Source: an uncultured Butyricicoccus sp.
Lineage (GTDB): Bacteria > Bacillota > Clostridia > Oscillospirales > Butyricicoccaceae
NCBI GenBank assembly: GCA_944376065.1
Contig: CALWBL010000009.1
Location: 1 to 64,000 of the forward strand
Direction of reading: 5' to 3'
Length of the DNA: 64,000 nt
Part shown: positions 49,858 through 58,581 of the stretch, in pieces
How the letters are laid out: every line of letters starts with the position of its first letter
Position numbering within the stretch: position 1 is the stretch's first letter
Made by a program: the position numbers and the translations under genes
Notes under the pieces: model-generated
Seen by the model: the letters and a program-made list of their open reading frames with translations, nothing else
The model's database searches: none
Told to the model about the DNA's origin: nothing

Positions 49858-50322
49858 TTATTTATCAATTTTAGGAGAATGAGCCTTTATTTCTCTGAGT
49901 TTACCAATACTTTCATCTAAATGCTTTGATATACTGTCCATGTCTTCTTTTGAAATATTTCGCTCCAAAAACAAAAGCTCAATCGCATGAGAAAGGCGGG
50001 TTACACTGTCTGCAATCTGTATGAACTGTTGAAAGTTGTGGGAATGTGTAGCATTTTCAAATTTCTTAATGTCTCTCTCAATAAACTTCACTACTTCCCC
50101 AGCACTAGAAAATCTTCCCTGTGACATAGGATATGGTGAAACTCTTTGCAAAAAGTACTTATCACGCTTTGTAACGTCCAAAACATAAACCACATGAAGG
50201 TCTGCATCAAATTCAAAATGGATAATATACAAAATACCGTTTCTTATTTCTCTTATCTCTGATGCACCAAGCTGACGCAATTTGGTTCCAATTAAATCTC
50301 CTGAAAAACTATTAATAATCAT
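49858..50322 (-). CDS. hypothetical protein, 154 residues
   Basis: I do not recognise this soluble protein. The N-terminal 85 residues look alpha/beta (IREIRNGILYIIHFEFDADLHVVYVLDVTKRDKYFLQRV, then YPMSQGRFSSAGEVVKFIERDIKKFEN). The C-terminal 65 residues are helical and charged (FQQFIQIADSVTRLSHAIELLFLER, SKHLDESIGKLREIKAH). It follows the ArsB/NhaD-type permease by 31 bases and is probably co-transcribed, so it may be a cytoplasmic partner. There is no motif to name a function. Confidence 0.7.
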   Translation of the reverse strand: MIINSFSGDLIGTKLRQLGASEIREIRNGILYIIHFEFDADLHVVYVLDVTKRDKYFLQRVSPYPMSQGRFSSAGEVVKFIERDIKKFENATHSHNFQQFIQIADSVTRLSHAIELLFLERNISKEDMDSISKHLDESIGKLREIKAHSPKIDK

Positions 50323-50353
50323 ATTAAGGTTCCCCTCTTTCTAAAAATTGGGC

Positions 50354-51625
50354 TTACGCATGTAAACGAATCAGCAGATATACAGTAGAAATAACAATAG
50401 ATAAAATCATCATCGGGAAACCGACTTTCAAGTATCTTGCGAATGTTATAGGGTAGCCGTGCTTTGCCGAAATACCGCTAATGACAACATTTGCAGATGC
50501 ACCAATAAGTGTACCATTACCTCCAAGGCAAGCACCAAGTGAAAGTGCCCACCAAAGATATGTAACGTCCATACCATCAGCTTTCATTGTCAAAATCAGC
50601 GGAATCATTGTAGCAACAAATGGAATATTGTCTAAGAATGATGAAAATATAGCAGAGCCCCAAAGAATAAGCAGCACAAGCATTGTTGTATTACCACCAG
50701 TAACATCCACAATAGCACCACCAAGAGCACTTATAACACCTGTTTCAACCATACCGCCAACTACAACAAAAAGACCTGTAAAAAACAATATTGTTGACCA
50801 TTCTACACCAAGTACAATTTCTTCTATATCCTGCTTTCCTATAATTAACATTATTGTAGCACTTGCCAGTGCTATTGCACAAGATTCAACTCCGAGCGAG
50901 CTATGAAATACAAAGCCAAACACAACCAAAACAATCATAATCAAACTTTTAACAAGTAATGAATGGTTCTTAATTGACTTATTCTCATCAAGTTTCATAA
51001 CTTCTTCCATCTGCTCAGGATTCACGCTCATATTTTTTCCGTACATGAAATAAAAACAAATACAAATAATAGGTAAAATAATAAGCACTGCCAATCCTGT
51101 GTTTAAAACAAAGTCCATAAAGCTAAGTCCTGCTTGTGAGCCAATCATAATATTAGGAGGGTCACCAATAAGTGTAGCAGTACCACCTATGTTAGATGCC
51201 AGAATCTGAGCTATTAGGAATGGCACAGGATTTAATCCCAAAATAGCAGTAATAGCTATTGTCATAGGACCTACAAGCAGAACTGTGGTGACGTTATCAA
51301 GAAAACATGATAAAAGCGCAGTAATTATTGTGAAAAATAACATTATTCTCCACGGATTTCCCTTTGCTAGCTTAGCAGATTTAATTGCTACATACTCAAA
51401 TAAACCCGAATTACGAACCACGGCAACAAATAGCATCATACCGATTAAAACCCCAATTGTATTAAAATCGATATAGCTAATCGCTTGGTCAACAGATAGC
51501 ACATGCAGGAAAATAAGCACTATTCCACCTGCCATTGCTGCTACTGTACGGTGTATTTTTTCGCTGATAATTGCAACCACAACAGCGAAAAAGACAACAA
51601 CTGAAAGGATTTGCATAGTGTCCAT
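50354..51625 (-). CDS. ArsB/NhaD-type (ion transporter superfamily) permease
   Basis: This 423-residue protein has about eleven helices and an internal duplication. The paired signatures are SCFLDNVTTVLLVGPMTIAI with SNIGGTATLIGDPPNIMIGS in the first half, and FSSFLDNIPFVATMIPLIL with LGACLGGNGTLIGASANVV in the second half. These define the ArsB/NhaD/P-protein group, which moves arsenite, sodium or dicarboxylates; the substrate is not certain. No ArsA or ArsR is nearby. The start at 51625 follows AAAGGGG. Neighbouring KdpDE-like genes suggest ion homeostasis. Confidence 0.88.
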   Translation of the reverse strand: MDTMQILSVVVFFAVVVAIISEKIHRTVAAMAGGIVLIFLHVLSVDQAISYIDFNTIGVLIGMMLFVAVVRNSGLFEYVAIKSAKLAKGNPWRIMLFFTIITALLSCFLDNVTTVLLVGPMTIAITAILGLNPVPFLIAQILASNIGGTATLIGDPPNIMIGSQAGLSFMDFVLNTGLAVLIILPIICICFYFMYGKNMSVNPEQMEEVMKLDENKSIKNHSLLVKSLIMIVLVVFGFVFHSSLGVESCAIALASATIMLIIGKQDIEEIVLGVEWSTILFFTGLFVVVGGMVETGVISALGGAIVDVTGGNTTMLVLLILWGSAIFSSFLDNIPFVATMIPLILTMKADGMDVTYLWWALSLGACLGGNGTLIGASANVVISGISAKHGYPITFARYLKVGFPMMILSIVISTVYLLIRLHA

Positions 51626-51991
51626 ATTTTTCCCCTTTCCTATGCACAAAGCAGACTACATTACTTATAACTACCCTGTAATAATTTTATTTTTTATAGT
51701 CCCATATTATACGCCTCTGTTTTTGATTTAGCAATGTGCATAACGCAATGAATTTAGAGTAAATATTTGTTATTTTATCACTAATTTTCCTACTTGTTTA
51801 ATATGTTTTATATGATATTTAGATATATTTTATATCTATACAACAATATATAGTTTTGAGTTAAATTCATAAACATAAATCAAGTTAAATATTTATTTCA
51901 TGATAAATTTTTATATTTTAAATTTGTTACATTTATAAAAATGAAGTGAAAACAACTAAGTTTTCCGCATCACTCAATATATAATAGCAAA

Positions 51992-52023
51992 AAATCCTCT
52001 TTGTTTTATACAACTGAGGATTT
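51992..52023 (-). terminator. terminator of the beta-glucoside operon (after licT)
   Basis: AAATCCTC and GAGGATTT arms with a 16-nt loop, followed by TTTTTGC on the minus strand. The rest of the gap 51650-51991 is very AT-rich and holds no feature that I can support. Confidence 0.65.
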
Positions 52024-52038
52024 CACAAAAGATATAAT

Positions 52039-52884
52039 TTACACTACTCCCTGTTCCAATATTCGATGAATATGTAATGCTAAATACATGCTTTCCTGAT
52101 TGCTCAAATCAACATTAAATGTTTCCTTTATATAAAGTGCTATCTTATTTACACACAAAAATTCTTTTCCACAAGCCGTAGATATTTGAGAATACAGCAT
52201 GGCAGAACTTTCTTCTGGTAATAATTGATTGCTTGCGAGTCTTTGTGCAAATAATCTTACATGTGTTACATATCTCGTGTAGCATACACTTTCTTCATCG
52301 TATATTATCTTAAAATAATATCTTACTATATTTAAAATATCGTCTGTAACACGATTTATAAGACGATTTTTTTCGTTATAAGGGTGATCTATCTGTGCAT
52401 TTATAAAATGAAAGGCAATATTTCCAGCTTCATCTTGTGGTAATTGTAAATTAAGAGTTTTGTAAATATGTTTAACAGCAAAAATACCCACATCATATTC
52501 ATTTGGGTTAAATTTTCTCATCTCCATTGTATAGAAATTAGGCACAATTATTTCTTCTTTAAACCTTTTCACCGCAAAGGCAATATGGTCGGTAAGTGAA
52601 AGATATATATGATCTAGTAACTTCATACTATATTTTTCAATCGCATAATCTATTACTGTCTTTGCAATTTCAAAATATACACTATCTATTTCTGATGCGA
52701 GCCTTATTATACTTTTAGATATGGAACGATCTTTGAGCACAAATACTTTTTCTACTTCATCTTTACTAAATTCATATCCAATAGCTTTGTGAAATCCTAT
52801 TCCTTTTCCCATTAGAATAGTTTCTGCTCCGTATTTATCCAGTGCAAGTACAAGTGAATTGTTCAAAACTTTTACTACTCGCAT
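52039..52884 (-). CDS. licT: BglG/LicT-family transcriptional antiterminator
   Basis: LicT-type proteins bind the RAT hairpin in the leader of their operon when phosphorylated correctly by the PTS. The N-terminal 55 residues form the RNA-binding CAT domain (VVKVLNNSLVLALDKYGAETILMGKGIGFHKAIG). Two PRD domains follow: PRD1 has DHIYLSLTDHIAFAVKRF with two His; PRD2 has GNIAFHFINAQID and NQESMYLALHIHRILEQG. The 281-residue length is normal. It is the last gene of the operon whose leader carries a RAT element at 56412. A GC-rich hairpin without a T-run lies between bglA and this gene (about 52935-52959). Confidence 0.93.
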   Translation of the reverse strand: MRVVKVLNNSLVLALDKYGAETILMGKGIGFHKAIGYEFSKDEVEKVFVLKDRSISKSIIRLASEIDSVYFEIAKTVIDYAIEKYSMKLLDHIYLSLTDHIAFAVKRFKEEIIVPNFYTMEMRKFNPNEYDVGIFAVKHIYKTLNLQLPQDEAGNIAFHFINAQIDHPYNEKNRLINRVTDDILNIVRYYFKIIYDEESVCYTRYVTHVRLFAQRLASNQLLPEESSAMLYSQISTACGKEFLCVNKIALYIKETFNVDLSNQESMYLALHIHRILEQGVV

Positions 52885-52970
52885 ATTACTCTACTCTTCC
52901 TTCCCATAAAAATAGTGATAAAAACACCATTAGGCATGACAGAGTTATCCGTCATGCCCTTCGTGTGCTT

Positions 52971-54383
52971 TTATAGTTCTTCTCCATTGGTTTTAATTAC
53001 ATTGGAATACCAATAGAAACTATCTTTTTTAATGCGTTTTAAATCCTTTAAATCCATGTCTTCACGATTTATATAGACAAAACCATAACGTTTACGGAAT
53101 CCTTGATGAGAACTCAGGAGATCTACAACAGACCATGGACAATATCCCATAAGTTCAACACCATCTTCAATAGCAAGTGACATAGCCTTTAAATGCTCTC
53201 TAATATAATCAATACGATAATCATCATGCACCTTACCATCTTCCGTTAGGATATCTGGGGTTCCAAGACCATTTTCTGTAATAATCAGCGGTAAATGGTA
53301 ACGACTATAATATTCATTTAACACTATTCTCAATCCCATGGGGTCAATTTGGGCACCATATTCACTAGCCTCTAAATTAGAATTTTTCTCATCTCTACAA
53401 TAACCATATTGGTCAAAATCAACTTCATTTCCACGATATACACGCATACCAATTGGGTGATTTTCATCAGTCGGCAGATAACTTGCACAGAGAGTACGAT
53501 AATAATTGACCGCTATAAAGTCGATTTTTGCACTTTTTAATAATTCTGAATCCTCTGAGTACATAACAGGCACAATATTACGCTCTCTTAAATAACGCAT
53601 ATAATACCCTGGATATTCACCATAATAATGCATATCAAGACAGTAATTTGTCTTAAACCAGTCATTCATTTTAGCTGCCCAAACATCTTCTGGTTTATTA
53701 GTCAATGGATATGTGCATGTAGATGATACAGCTGGACCAATTTTACCGTCTTTAACCATTTCATGACAAGCATTTACTGCTAAAGCGTGTGCAAGAAACA
53801 TATGATAGTCCATCTGTGCACGAATTTTATCTGCTTTCCATGGGTCAGATTCATTGATATTCATGCGTTCATCTACACGAATCATAAGGTTTTGTTCATT
53901 ATGAACCTGCCACCATTTTACACGATTACCAAACGCCTCAAAACATACTTTTGCATATTTTTCAAATGCATATGCACACTTACGATTTTCCCAACCATTA
54001 TACTTTTCAACCAGTGCATATGGAAGATCAAAATGATAAAGAGTTATAAACGGTATTATATCATTTTTAAGCAATTCATCAATAACATTATTATAAAACT
54101 CTATACCCTTTTGATTTATCTCTCCATCACCATCTGGAATAATTCTTGCCCATGAGATTGAGAAACGATAAATTTTCATCCCCATTTCTTTCATCAGTGA
54201 AATATCCTCTTTCCAGTGATGATAAAAATCACTCGCAACCTTGCTATCTGCTTGTTTATCCGAACGTTTAAACGAATTATAATCTGCAACTGTCATGCCC
54301 TTTCCATCAGCGTTCCAGCCGCCTTCTATTTGGAATGCAGATGATGCTGCACCCCATAAAAAATCCTTTGGAAAATTTGCCAT
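52971..54383 (-). CDS. bglA: 6-phospho-beta-glucosidase (GH1)
   Basis: The enzyme splits phosphorylated beta-glucosides such as cellobiose 6-phosphate or arbutin 6-phosphate delivered by the adjacent PTS. The 470-residue GH1 protein has FPKDFLWGAASSAFQIEGGW, YRFSISWARIIPDG, the acid/base Glu in WWQVHNEQNLM and the nucleophile in PLIITENGLGTPD, with SYWPWS-like SMGYCPWSVVD near the end. The start at 54383 follows GTGAGGAG; an ATG eight codons upstream would overlap the PTS gene. Confidence 0.95.
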   Translation of the reverse strand: MANFPKDFLWGAASSAFQIEGGWNADGKGMTVADYNSFKRSDKQADSKVASDFYHHWKEDISLMKEMGMKIYRFSISWARIIPDGDGEINQKGIEFYNNVIDELLKNDIIPFITLYHFDLPYALVEKYNGWENRKCAYAFEKYAKVCFEAFGNRVKWWQVHNEQNLMIRVDERMNINESDPWKADKIRAQMDYHMFLAHALAVNACHEMVKDGKIGPAVSSTCTYPLTNKPEDVWAAKMNDWFKTNYCLDMHYYGEYPGYYMRYLRERNIVPVMYSEDSELLKSAKIDFIAVNYYRTLCASYLPTDENHPIGMRVYRGNEVDFDQYGYCRDEKNSNLEASEYGAQIDPMGLRIVLNEYYSRYHLPLIITENGLGTPDILTEDGKVHDDYRIDYIREHLKAMSLAIEDGVELMGYCPWSVVDLLSSHQGFRKRYGFVYINREDMDLKDLKRIKKDSFYWYSNVIKTNGEEL

Positions 54384-54400
54384 ATTTAACTCCTCACTTA

Positions 54401-56287
54401 TTAACATTTTACAAAAATAACATCTGTGTTTTCCGTAGCATTTTGTGACTCTATACCAGAAACCTGTGCAAAATCATCACTATTTGACACTACAATACAA
54501 ACTGTTGTATCATGTCCTGCTGCCTTAATTTTTTCAATATCAAATTTTACAATAGGTTGACCTTTTTTTACTTCATCACCTTCATTAACACATTTAGCAA
54601 AGCTATCACCATTCATTTCTACAGTATCCATTCCAATATGAATCAAAAGTTCAATACCGCTTTTAAGTTTAAGTCCCATCGCATGCATTGTAGGATATAA
54701 AACAGACACTGTACAGTCTTCTGGAGCAATAATTTCGCCCTTAGTTGGTAAAATTGCAATGCCTTTTCCCAGAGCCCCTGATGCAAAAACTTCATCATTT
54801 ACTTTTTCCAGTGCATATGCTTTACCCTTTACTGGTGCAGTGATTTTAATATCTACATTTCCAGATGAAATCTTAGTCTGCTTTTTATCTTGTAAATCCA
54901 CACCATCATTTTCGTCAAAACCAACAATATATGTAAGTATAGCTGCACCAAAAAACGCTACACAAATACCAATCAAATATGCTGCAAATTGGGCTAAACT
55001 TGTACCTTCACCATAGTAAGACATGATTGTCAGTACACCATTATTAGCAAAACCTGTATTGACAGCGTTTCCAATACCCATTATTGCACCGCCTATGGCA
55101 CCTGCAACAACAGAACAAACCATAGGCTTTTTCAGTCTTAAATTACAACCATAAATTGCTGGCTCTGTTACACCAACGATAAATGCGGATAATGTAGCGG
55201 CTCCTGCAACCTGTTTTGTTTCAACATTTTTAGATTTAAGAGCAACACCAAGTGCAGCACCTGCCTGAGAGAAATTTGCAGCGCCTGCAAAACACATAAG
55301 TGTATTAGTACCAGAGATTGCAACATCATTTAAACCAATAGGTAGAAGTGCACGATGTGCACCAAAGATAACACAAACTCCCCATAAACCGCCTACGATT
55401 GTACCACCTAATAATGGGCTGAAAGAATATAGTGCTTGATATAGCCACTGGATAACATAACCAACATAAATGCCAACTGGTCCAACAACCACAAGTGTAA
55501 TCGGAACCATTACAATAAGAGAAATACCTGGAACCAAAATAATTTGTAATATTTCAGGAATAGTCTTTTTAAGCCACTTCTCTAATATGCTTAAAACAAT
55601 AACCGCTAAAAGTATTGGTATTACCGATTCTGTATAACTGAATATCTTTGTTGATTCACCGATTGTAAACGCCTGTTTAATCACTGGTAAACCAAAAATT
55701 GTTGATGGATTTGCTACATCTTGTACAAGCATATCAATAGCTGGGTGGCATAAAAATGCACCAAGAACCATTGCCATTACTGTACTGCATTTTAATGCTT
55801 TAGCCGCAGTATACGCAAGGAAAATCGGCATAAAATAGAAAATAATATTGCTTGCAGTATTTAAAATTGTGTATGTACTAGAAGTGGTAAATGCCTCAAG
55901 CATAGGTAAACGACTTGCTGCTGATAACAGACCCTTTATAAGACCAGACGCTGCAATTGCTGGCACAAGTGGTGTAAAAATCTCAGATATTTTTTGTAAA
56001 ACAAGATTCAAACTTAATTTTTCTTTTGTAGTTGCTGTCTGTTCACCAAGTATTTTTACTGCCTCATCATAAATTTTTGTTACCTTTGCACCACATACAA
56101 CTTGAAATTGTCCTCCAGCAACGACTACGGAAATGACACCCTCAAGATGCTCAATAACCTCTTTTCTTGCTTTTGATTCGTCATTCAAAACAAAACGTAG
56201 TCTTGTAAAACAGTGCGTAACATTTTTTACATTTTCTTTTCCACCCACGTTTTTTATTATATCATGGGCAATGCGATTGTAGTCCAT
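54401..56287 (-). CDS. bglP: beta-glucoside PTS permease, EIIBCA
   Basis: This transporter imports and phosphorylates beta-glucosides. The 628-residue protein has an EIIB domain with phospho-Cys26 (NVTHCFTRLRFVLND). The EIIC domain (about 95-460) has ten helices and GVTEPAIYGCNLRLKKP. The EIIA domain has the phospho-His in LLIHIGMDTVEMNG near residue 548. The domain order B-C-A matches BglP. First gene of the operon; the bglA ribosome binding site lies just past its stop. Confidence 0.95.
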   Translation of the reverse strand: MDYNRIAHDIIKNVGGKENVKNVTHCFTRLRFVLNDESKARKEVIEHLEGVISVVVAGGQFQVVCGAKVTKIYDEAVKILGEQTATTKEKLSLNLVLQKISEIFTPLVPAIAASGLIKGLLSAASRLPMLEAFTTSSTYTILNTASNIIFYFMPIFLAYTAAKALKCSTVMAMVLGAFLCHPAIDMLVQDVANPSTIFGLPVIKQAFTIGESTKIFSYTESVIPILLAVIVLSILEKWLKKTIPEILQIILVPGISLIVMVPITLVVVGPVGIYVGYVIQWLYQALYSFSPLLGGTIVGGLWGVCVIFGAHRALLPIGLNDVAISGTNTLMCFAGAANFSQAGAALGVALKSKNVETKQVAGAATLSAFIVGVTEPAIYGCNLRLKKPMVCSVVAGAIGGAIMGIGNAVNTGFANNGVLTIMSYYGEGTSLAQFAAYLIGICVAFFGAAILTYIVGFDENDGVDLQDKKQTKISSGNVDIKITAPVKGKAYALEKVNDEVFASGALGKGIAILPTKGEIIAPEDCTVSVLYPTMHAMGLKLKSGIELLIHIGMDTVEMNGDSFAKCVNEGDEVKKGQPIVKFDIEKIKAAGHDTTVCIVVSNSDDFAQVSGIESQNATENTDVIFVKC

Positions 56288-56343
56288 TCTTTTTCTCCTC
56301 TTTTCTTTTCTGGTGTATTACATATTCTGGCTTTTAAGGGCAC

Positions 56344-56415
56344 AAAAAAAGACCAGACCAAAATGAACCCATCACAGACTAATATACAAATAGTCCGCGT
56401 CATTTTAATCCGATC
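56344..56415 (-). terminator. leader terminator controlled by the RAT element
   Basis: On the minus strand GATCGGATTAAAATGA pairs over 16 positions, including G-T pairs, with TCATTTTGGTCTGGTC and is followed by seven T. The first four bases overlap the RAT, so the two structures exclude each other. Confidence 0.88.
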
Positions 56416-56437
56416 TTGCCTGCATTACCAGTAACAC
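56412..56437 (-). promoter_or_regulatory. RAT (ribonucleic antiterminator) for LicT
   Basis: Minus-strand GTGTTACTGGTAATGC and AGGCAAGATC match the RAT core of bglP/sacB-type leaders (GTTACTG...GCAGGCAAGA). When bound by the CAT domain of LicT it blocks the overlapping terminator. Confidence 0.92.
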
Positions 56438-56458
56438 GTCGTTATATTTCCTGCTGTA

Positions 56459-56487
56459 AGAATATCACACCTAAGATTTTATTGCAA
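56459..56487 (-). promoter_or_regulatory. promoter of the beta-glucoside operon
   Basis: Minus-strand TTGCAA and TATTCT with a 17-base spacer, about 20 bases before the RAT. Confidence 0.65.
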
Positions 56488-56497
56488 CATAAAAACA

Positions 56498-56516
56498 ATG
56501 AAAATTGTTTTTTCAT
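56498..56516. promoter_or_regulatory. palindrome upstream of the beta-glucoside promoter
   Basis: ATGAAAA and TTTTCAT arms separated by TTGTT, placed 10 bases upstream of the -35. It could bind a catabolite or local regulator; it is not a clear cre site. Confidence 0.4.
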
Positions 56517-56682
56517 TAGTTTTATACAAATATTCTTCTATTTTTTTATTAACAAAAACCAATTACTTTTTATAATTATTTTAAAACTCCAAATATATGT
56601 TCCTGCATACAATAATTCACCTATAATTGGTTGTTTATATATAATGAAAATTTAGTAAATGCTATCAACTAAATTTAGAATA

Positions 56683-56716
56683 TAAAAAAACAGGAGATGC
56701 CAAAAACATCTCCTGT
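56683..56716 (-). terminator. terminator ending minus-strand transcription from the CRISPR side
   Basis: Ten-bp perfect arms ACAGGAGATG/CATCTCCTGT with seven T on the minus strand; a T-run on the plus side also exists. Confidence 0.8.
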
Positions 56717-56950
56717 GAATATTTTTTTTGTTACCTACGAGCAAAGTCAAGCTGCATTTAGGCACATTCCAAGACGATAAAAACTGTACTTTTCTTGCAA
56801 ATAGTGGCGATAAATCGCACAAGATTGCAATAAAGAAACGGTATAAAATTATCTCTTGGAGAAATTTTTGATAGCTGCTTTAAATATTAAATATAAAATT
56901 ATCTAATATACTTAAAACTATTTTTCAATCAAAATCTATCATATTTCCAA
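56717..56950 (-). ncRNA. unexplained structured spacer, possible small RNA
   Basis: No ORF of note lies here. On the minus strand TTGATT and TATATT (16-base spacer) or TTGAAA and TAGATA (17) near 56900-56935 could start an RNA ending at the terminator 56683-56716, about 200 nt. Inside is a two-tier hairpin: TTGCAA (56795-56800) pairs with TTGCAA (56825-56830) around GTG-G-CGAT-AA-ATCG-CAC (56804-56820). A 13-bp direct repeat TATAAAATTATCT occurs at 56842 and 56892. I recognise no known RNA family. Confidence 0.4.
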
Positions 56951-57001
56951 ACTTTATATGGCATAATTCAGTATAAAACCACGCTGAGAATTTATAATTT
57001 G

Positions 57002-57060
57002 TTGCCTACTTGTTTCTTACGCATAGCAGCTCAGGGCTATCGAGGAATACAAGTAGGCAA
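57002..57060. repeat. large inverted repeat at the distal end of the CRISPR array
   Basis: Perfect 12-bp arms TTGCCTACTTGT (57002-57013) and ACAAGTAGGCAA (57049-57060) enclose an inner ATAGC/GCTAT helix. TTTT follows on the plus strand. It lies 19 bases outside the last, degenerate repeat. Confidence 0.6.
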
Positions 57061-57078
57061 TTTTGATTTACCTTACAA

Positions 57079-57510
57079 TATTGACTACCATCTAAAATAA
57101 CACGACTCTCAAACCGCTGTTGTGCTATCTGGCGACTGAGCTTGGTTTGACTACCATCTAAAATAACACGACTCTCAAACATTTTATATCCAGAGTCAGC
57201 ACCTGAAAACGTTTGACTACCATCTAAAATAACACGACTCTCAAACCGACTGCACAGCCTTGGAGACCGCCTCAAGGTTTGACTACCATCTAAAATAACA
57301 CGACTCTCAAACTAATTTCCATACCTAACCCTCTAAACGTCGGTTTGACTACCATCTAAAATAACACGACTCTCAAACGTTAGCGCTAGTATGTATGCTT
57401 CTGGATTAGTTTGACTACCATCTAAAATAACACGACTCTCAAACTCTATCCCATCGCGGAGATAGCAGAAATACGTTTGACTACCATCTAAAATAACACG
57501 ACTCTCAAAC
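57079..57510 (-). CRISPR. type II-A CRISPR array: 7 repeats, 6 spacers
   Basis: In crRNA sense (minus strand) the 36-bp repeat begins GTTTGAGAGTCGTG and ends TGGTAGTCAAAC. Repeats start at 57079, 57145, 57211, 57277, 57343, 57409 and 57475. All six spacers are exactly 30 bp. Six repeats are identical; the one at 57079-57114 differs in its last two bases (crRNA sense), typical of the oldest end. Leader and newest spacer are therefore on the high-coordinate side, next to csn2. None of the spacers has an obvious match in this window. Confidence 0.98.
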
Positions 57511-57579
57511 CTCAAATTGAGAGAAAACGCCACGACATTGCGTTGTGCTTTTAGATGGTATTATCGTGTCAAATATATT
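57511..57579 (-). promoter_or_regulatory. CRISPR leader
   Basis: Sixty-nine bases lie between csn2 and the first repeat. The leader ends, in crRNA sense, with ATTTGAG directly before the repeat, the leader-anchoring sequence known for type II-A arrays. It also contains TACCATCTAAAA (57549-57560 in reverse), a 12-nt perfect complement of the repeat. Confidence 0.8.
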
Positions 57580-58275
57580 TTAAAACAATTTGTCTGATAA
57601 ATCAATTCTTAATTCGCACATTTGCTCATCTATAATATAATATTCTTCTATTGATATTTTGGTAAATGTTTGGTTTTCTAATATCAAAAGTTTATATTTA
57701 TTATATGATGCCATTCTATATAACTCTGCAAGCTCATCATCAGAAAAATATATATGTGGAGATACTAAAACAAAACAAGGCTTTGGAATAACCCATTGAA
57801 TAATCTGTAAATATTGCAAAAGTCTTTCAAGTAGTGTATCTCCATCTATACATGGTTGAAATTTAATTGATTTTAAAAATGATATAGAATATTCTCCCTC
57901 TGAATAAGTAATAGGATAATCAACTGCCATAATAACTTGTTGTAAATATTTTTGAACAGCTCTATTAAATTCATCGCTTTCACATGCCAATTCTTCACGA
58001 ACAATATATTGCAACATACTTTGAAATTTATTTTGGAACACTCGATTTTCTAAAGATAAATCATAGTAATCTCTTATAACAAACAGATGCCTTTCACATT
58101 CTAATATTTCACATAATCCATCAGATAGTATAAAGTCCCCTTCCTTTCCTTGTGATTGCATAGTCAACATAAAAACCCACTGTCTAAAAAGTAGCGTAGA
58201 TTCTAATACCACAATAGGAATTTTATTTTCTTTACACTCAATTGGAGCAGACAAAATTGGGTGTGTAATCTTCAT
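57580..58275 (-). CDS. csn2: CRISPR-associated protein Csn2
   Basis: Csn2 forms tetrameric rings that bind DNA ends during spacer acquisition and defines subtype II-A. The 231-residue sequence fits the family in size and position: MKITHPILSAPIECKENKIPIV at the start, LLERLLQYLQIIQWVIPKPCFVLVSPHIYFSDDELAELYRMA in the C-terminal half, and LLILENQTFTKISIEEYYIIDEQMCELR at the end. Similarity is by pattern, as this family is divergent. It overlaps cas2 by four bases and lies next to the leader. Confidence 0.88.
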   Translation of the reverse strand: MKITHPILSAPIECKENKIPIVVLESTLLFRQWVFMLTMQSQGKEGDFILSDGLCEILECERHLFVIRDYYDLSLENRVFQNKFQSMLQYIVREELACESDEFNRAVQKYLQQVIMAVDYPITYSEGEYSISFLKSIKFQPCIDGDTLLERLLQYLQIIQWVIPKPCFVLVSPHIYFSDDELAELYRMASYNKYKLLILENQTFTKISIEEYYIIDEQMCELRIDLSDKLF

Positions 58276-58577
58276 AAAATTATTAACCTTTCTTCATTAT
58301 CTATAATTTGAGAATGGCGTTCTCCTAAAACAAATTCCATGCGTGAAAATTGTTTTTCTGTGATAACCAACATTTGTATTAAACCATTAGAAGGTTTCTT
58401 TTCTCTTACTCCTTCCATAATAGCATGTGCTGCCGTTGGATTTAATGCCAATTTACAATAAACAGATTCTTGTAACATAAGAAATCCATCTTTTAATAAT
58501 CCTTTGCGAAACTGGTTGTATTCTCGCCTCTCAGATAATGTTGAAACTGGTAAATCAAAAAATACTATTACTCTCAT
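58272..58577 (-). CDS. cas2: CRISPR-associated protein Cas2
   Basis: Cas2 bridges two Cas1 dimers in the integrase complex. The protein begins MRVIVFFDLPVSTLSERREYN with the conserved Asp of the FDLP motif, then FRKGLLKDGFLMLQESVYCKL, and ends LVITEKQFSRMEFVLGE. I prefer the ATG at 58577 (101 residues), which starts just after the cas1 stop; an earlier ATG seven codons upstream lies inside cas1. Confidence 0.95.
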   Translation of the reverse strand: MRVIVFFDLPVSTLSERREYNQFRKGLLKDGFLMLQESVYCKLALNPTAAHAIMEGVREKKPSNGLIQMLVITEKQFSRMEFVLGERHSQIIDNEERLIIL

Positions 58578-58581
58578 AAAT

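Noticed and set aside
57115..57474. Self-targeting CRISPR spacers
   Set aside because: I found only matches of about ten bases to this window, for example part of spacer 57181-57210 to rpoC, which is chance level.
57006..57533. Two minus-strand ORFs with repeated FESRVILDGSQT peptides
   Set aside because: They are translations of the CRISPR repeats; the period and identity come from the array, not from a repeat protein.
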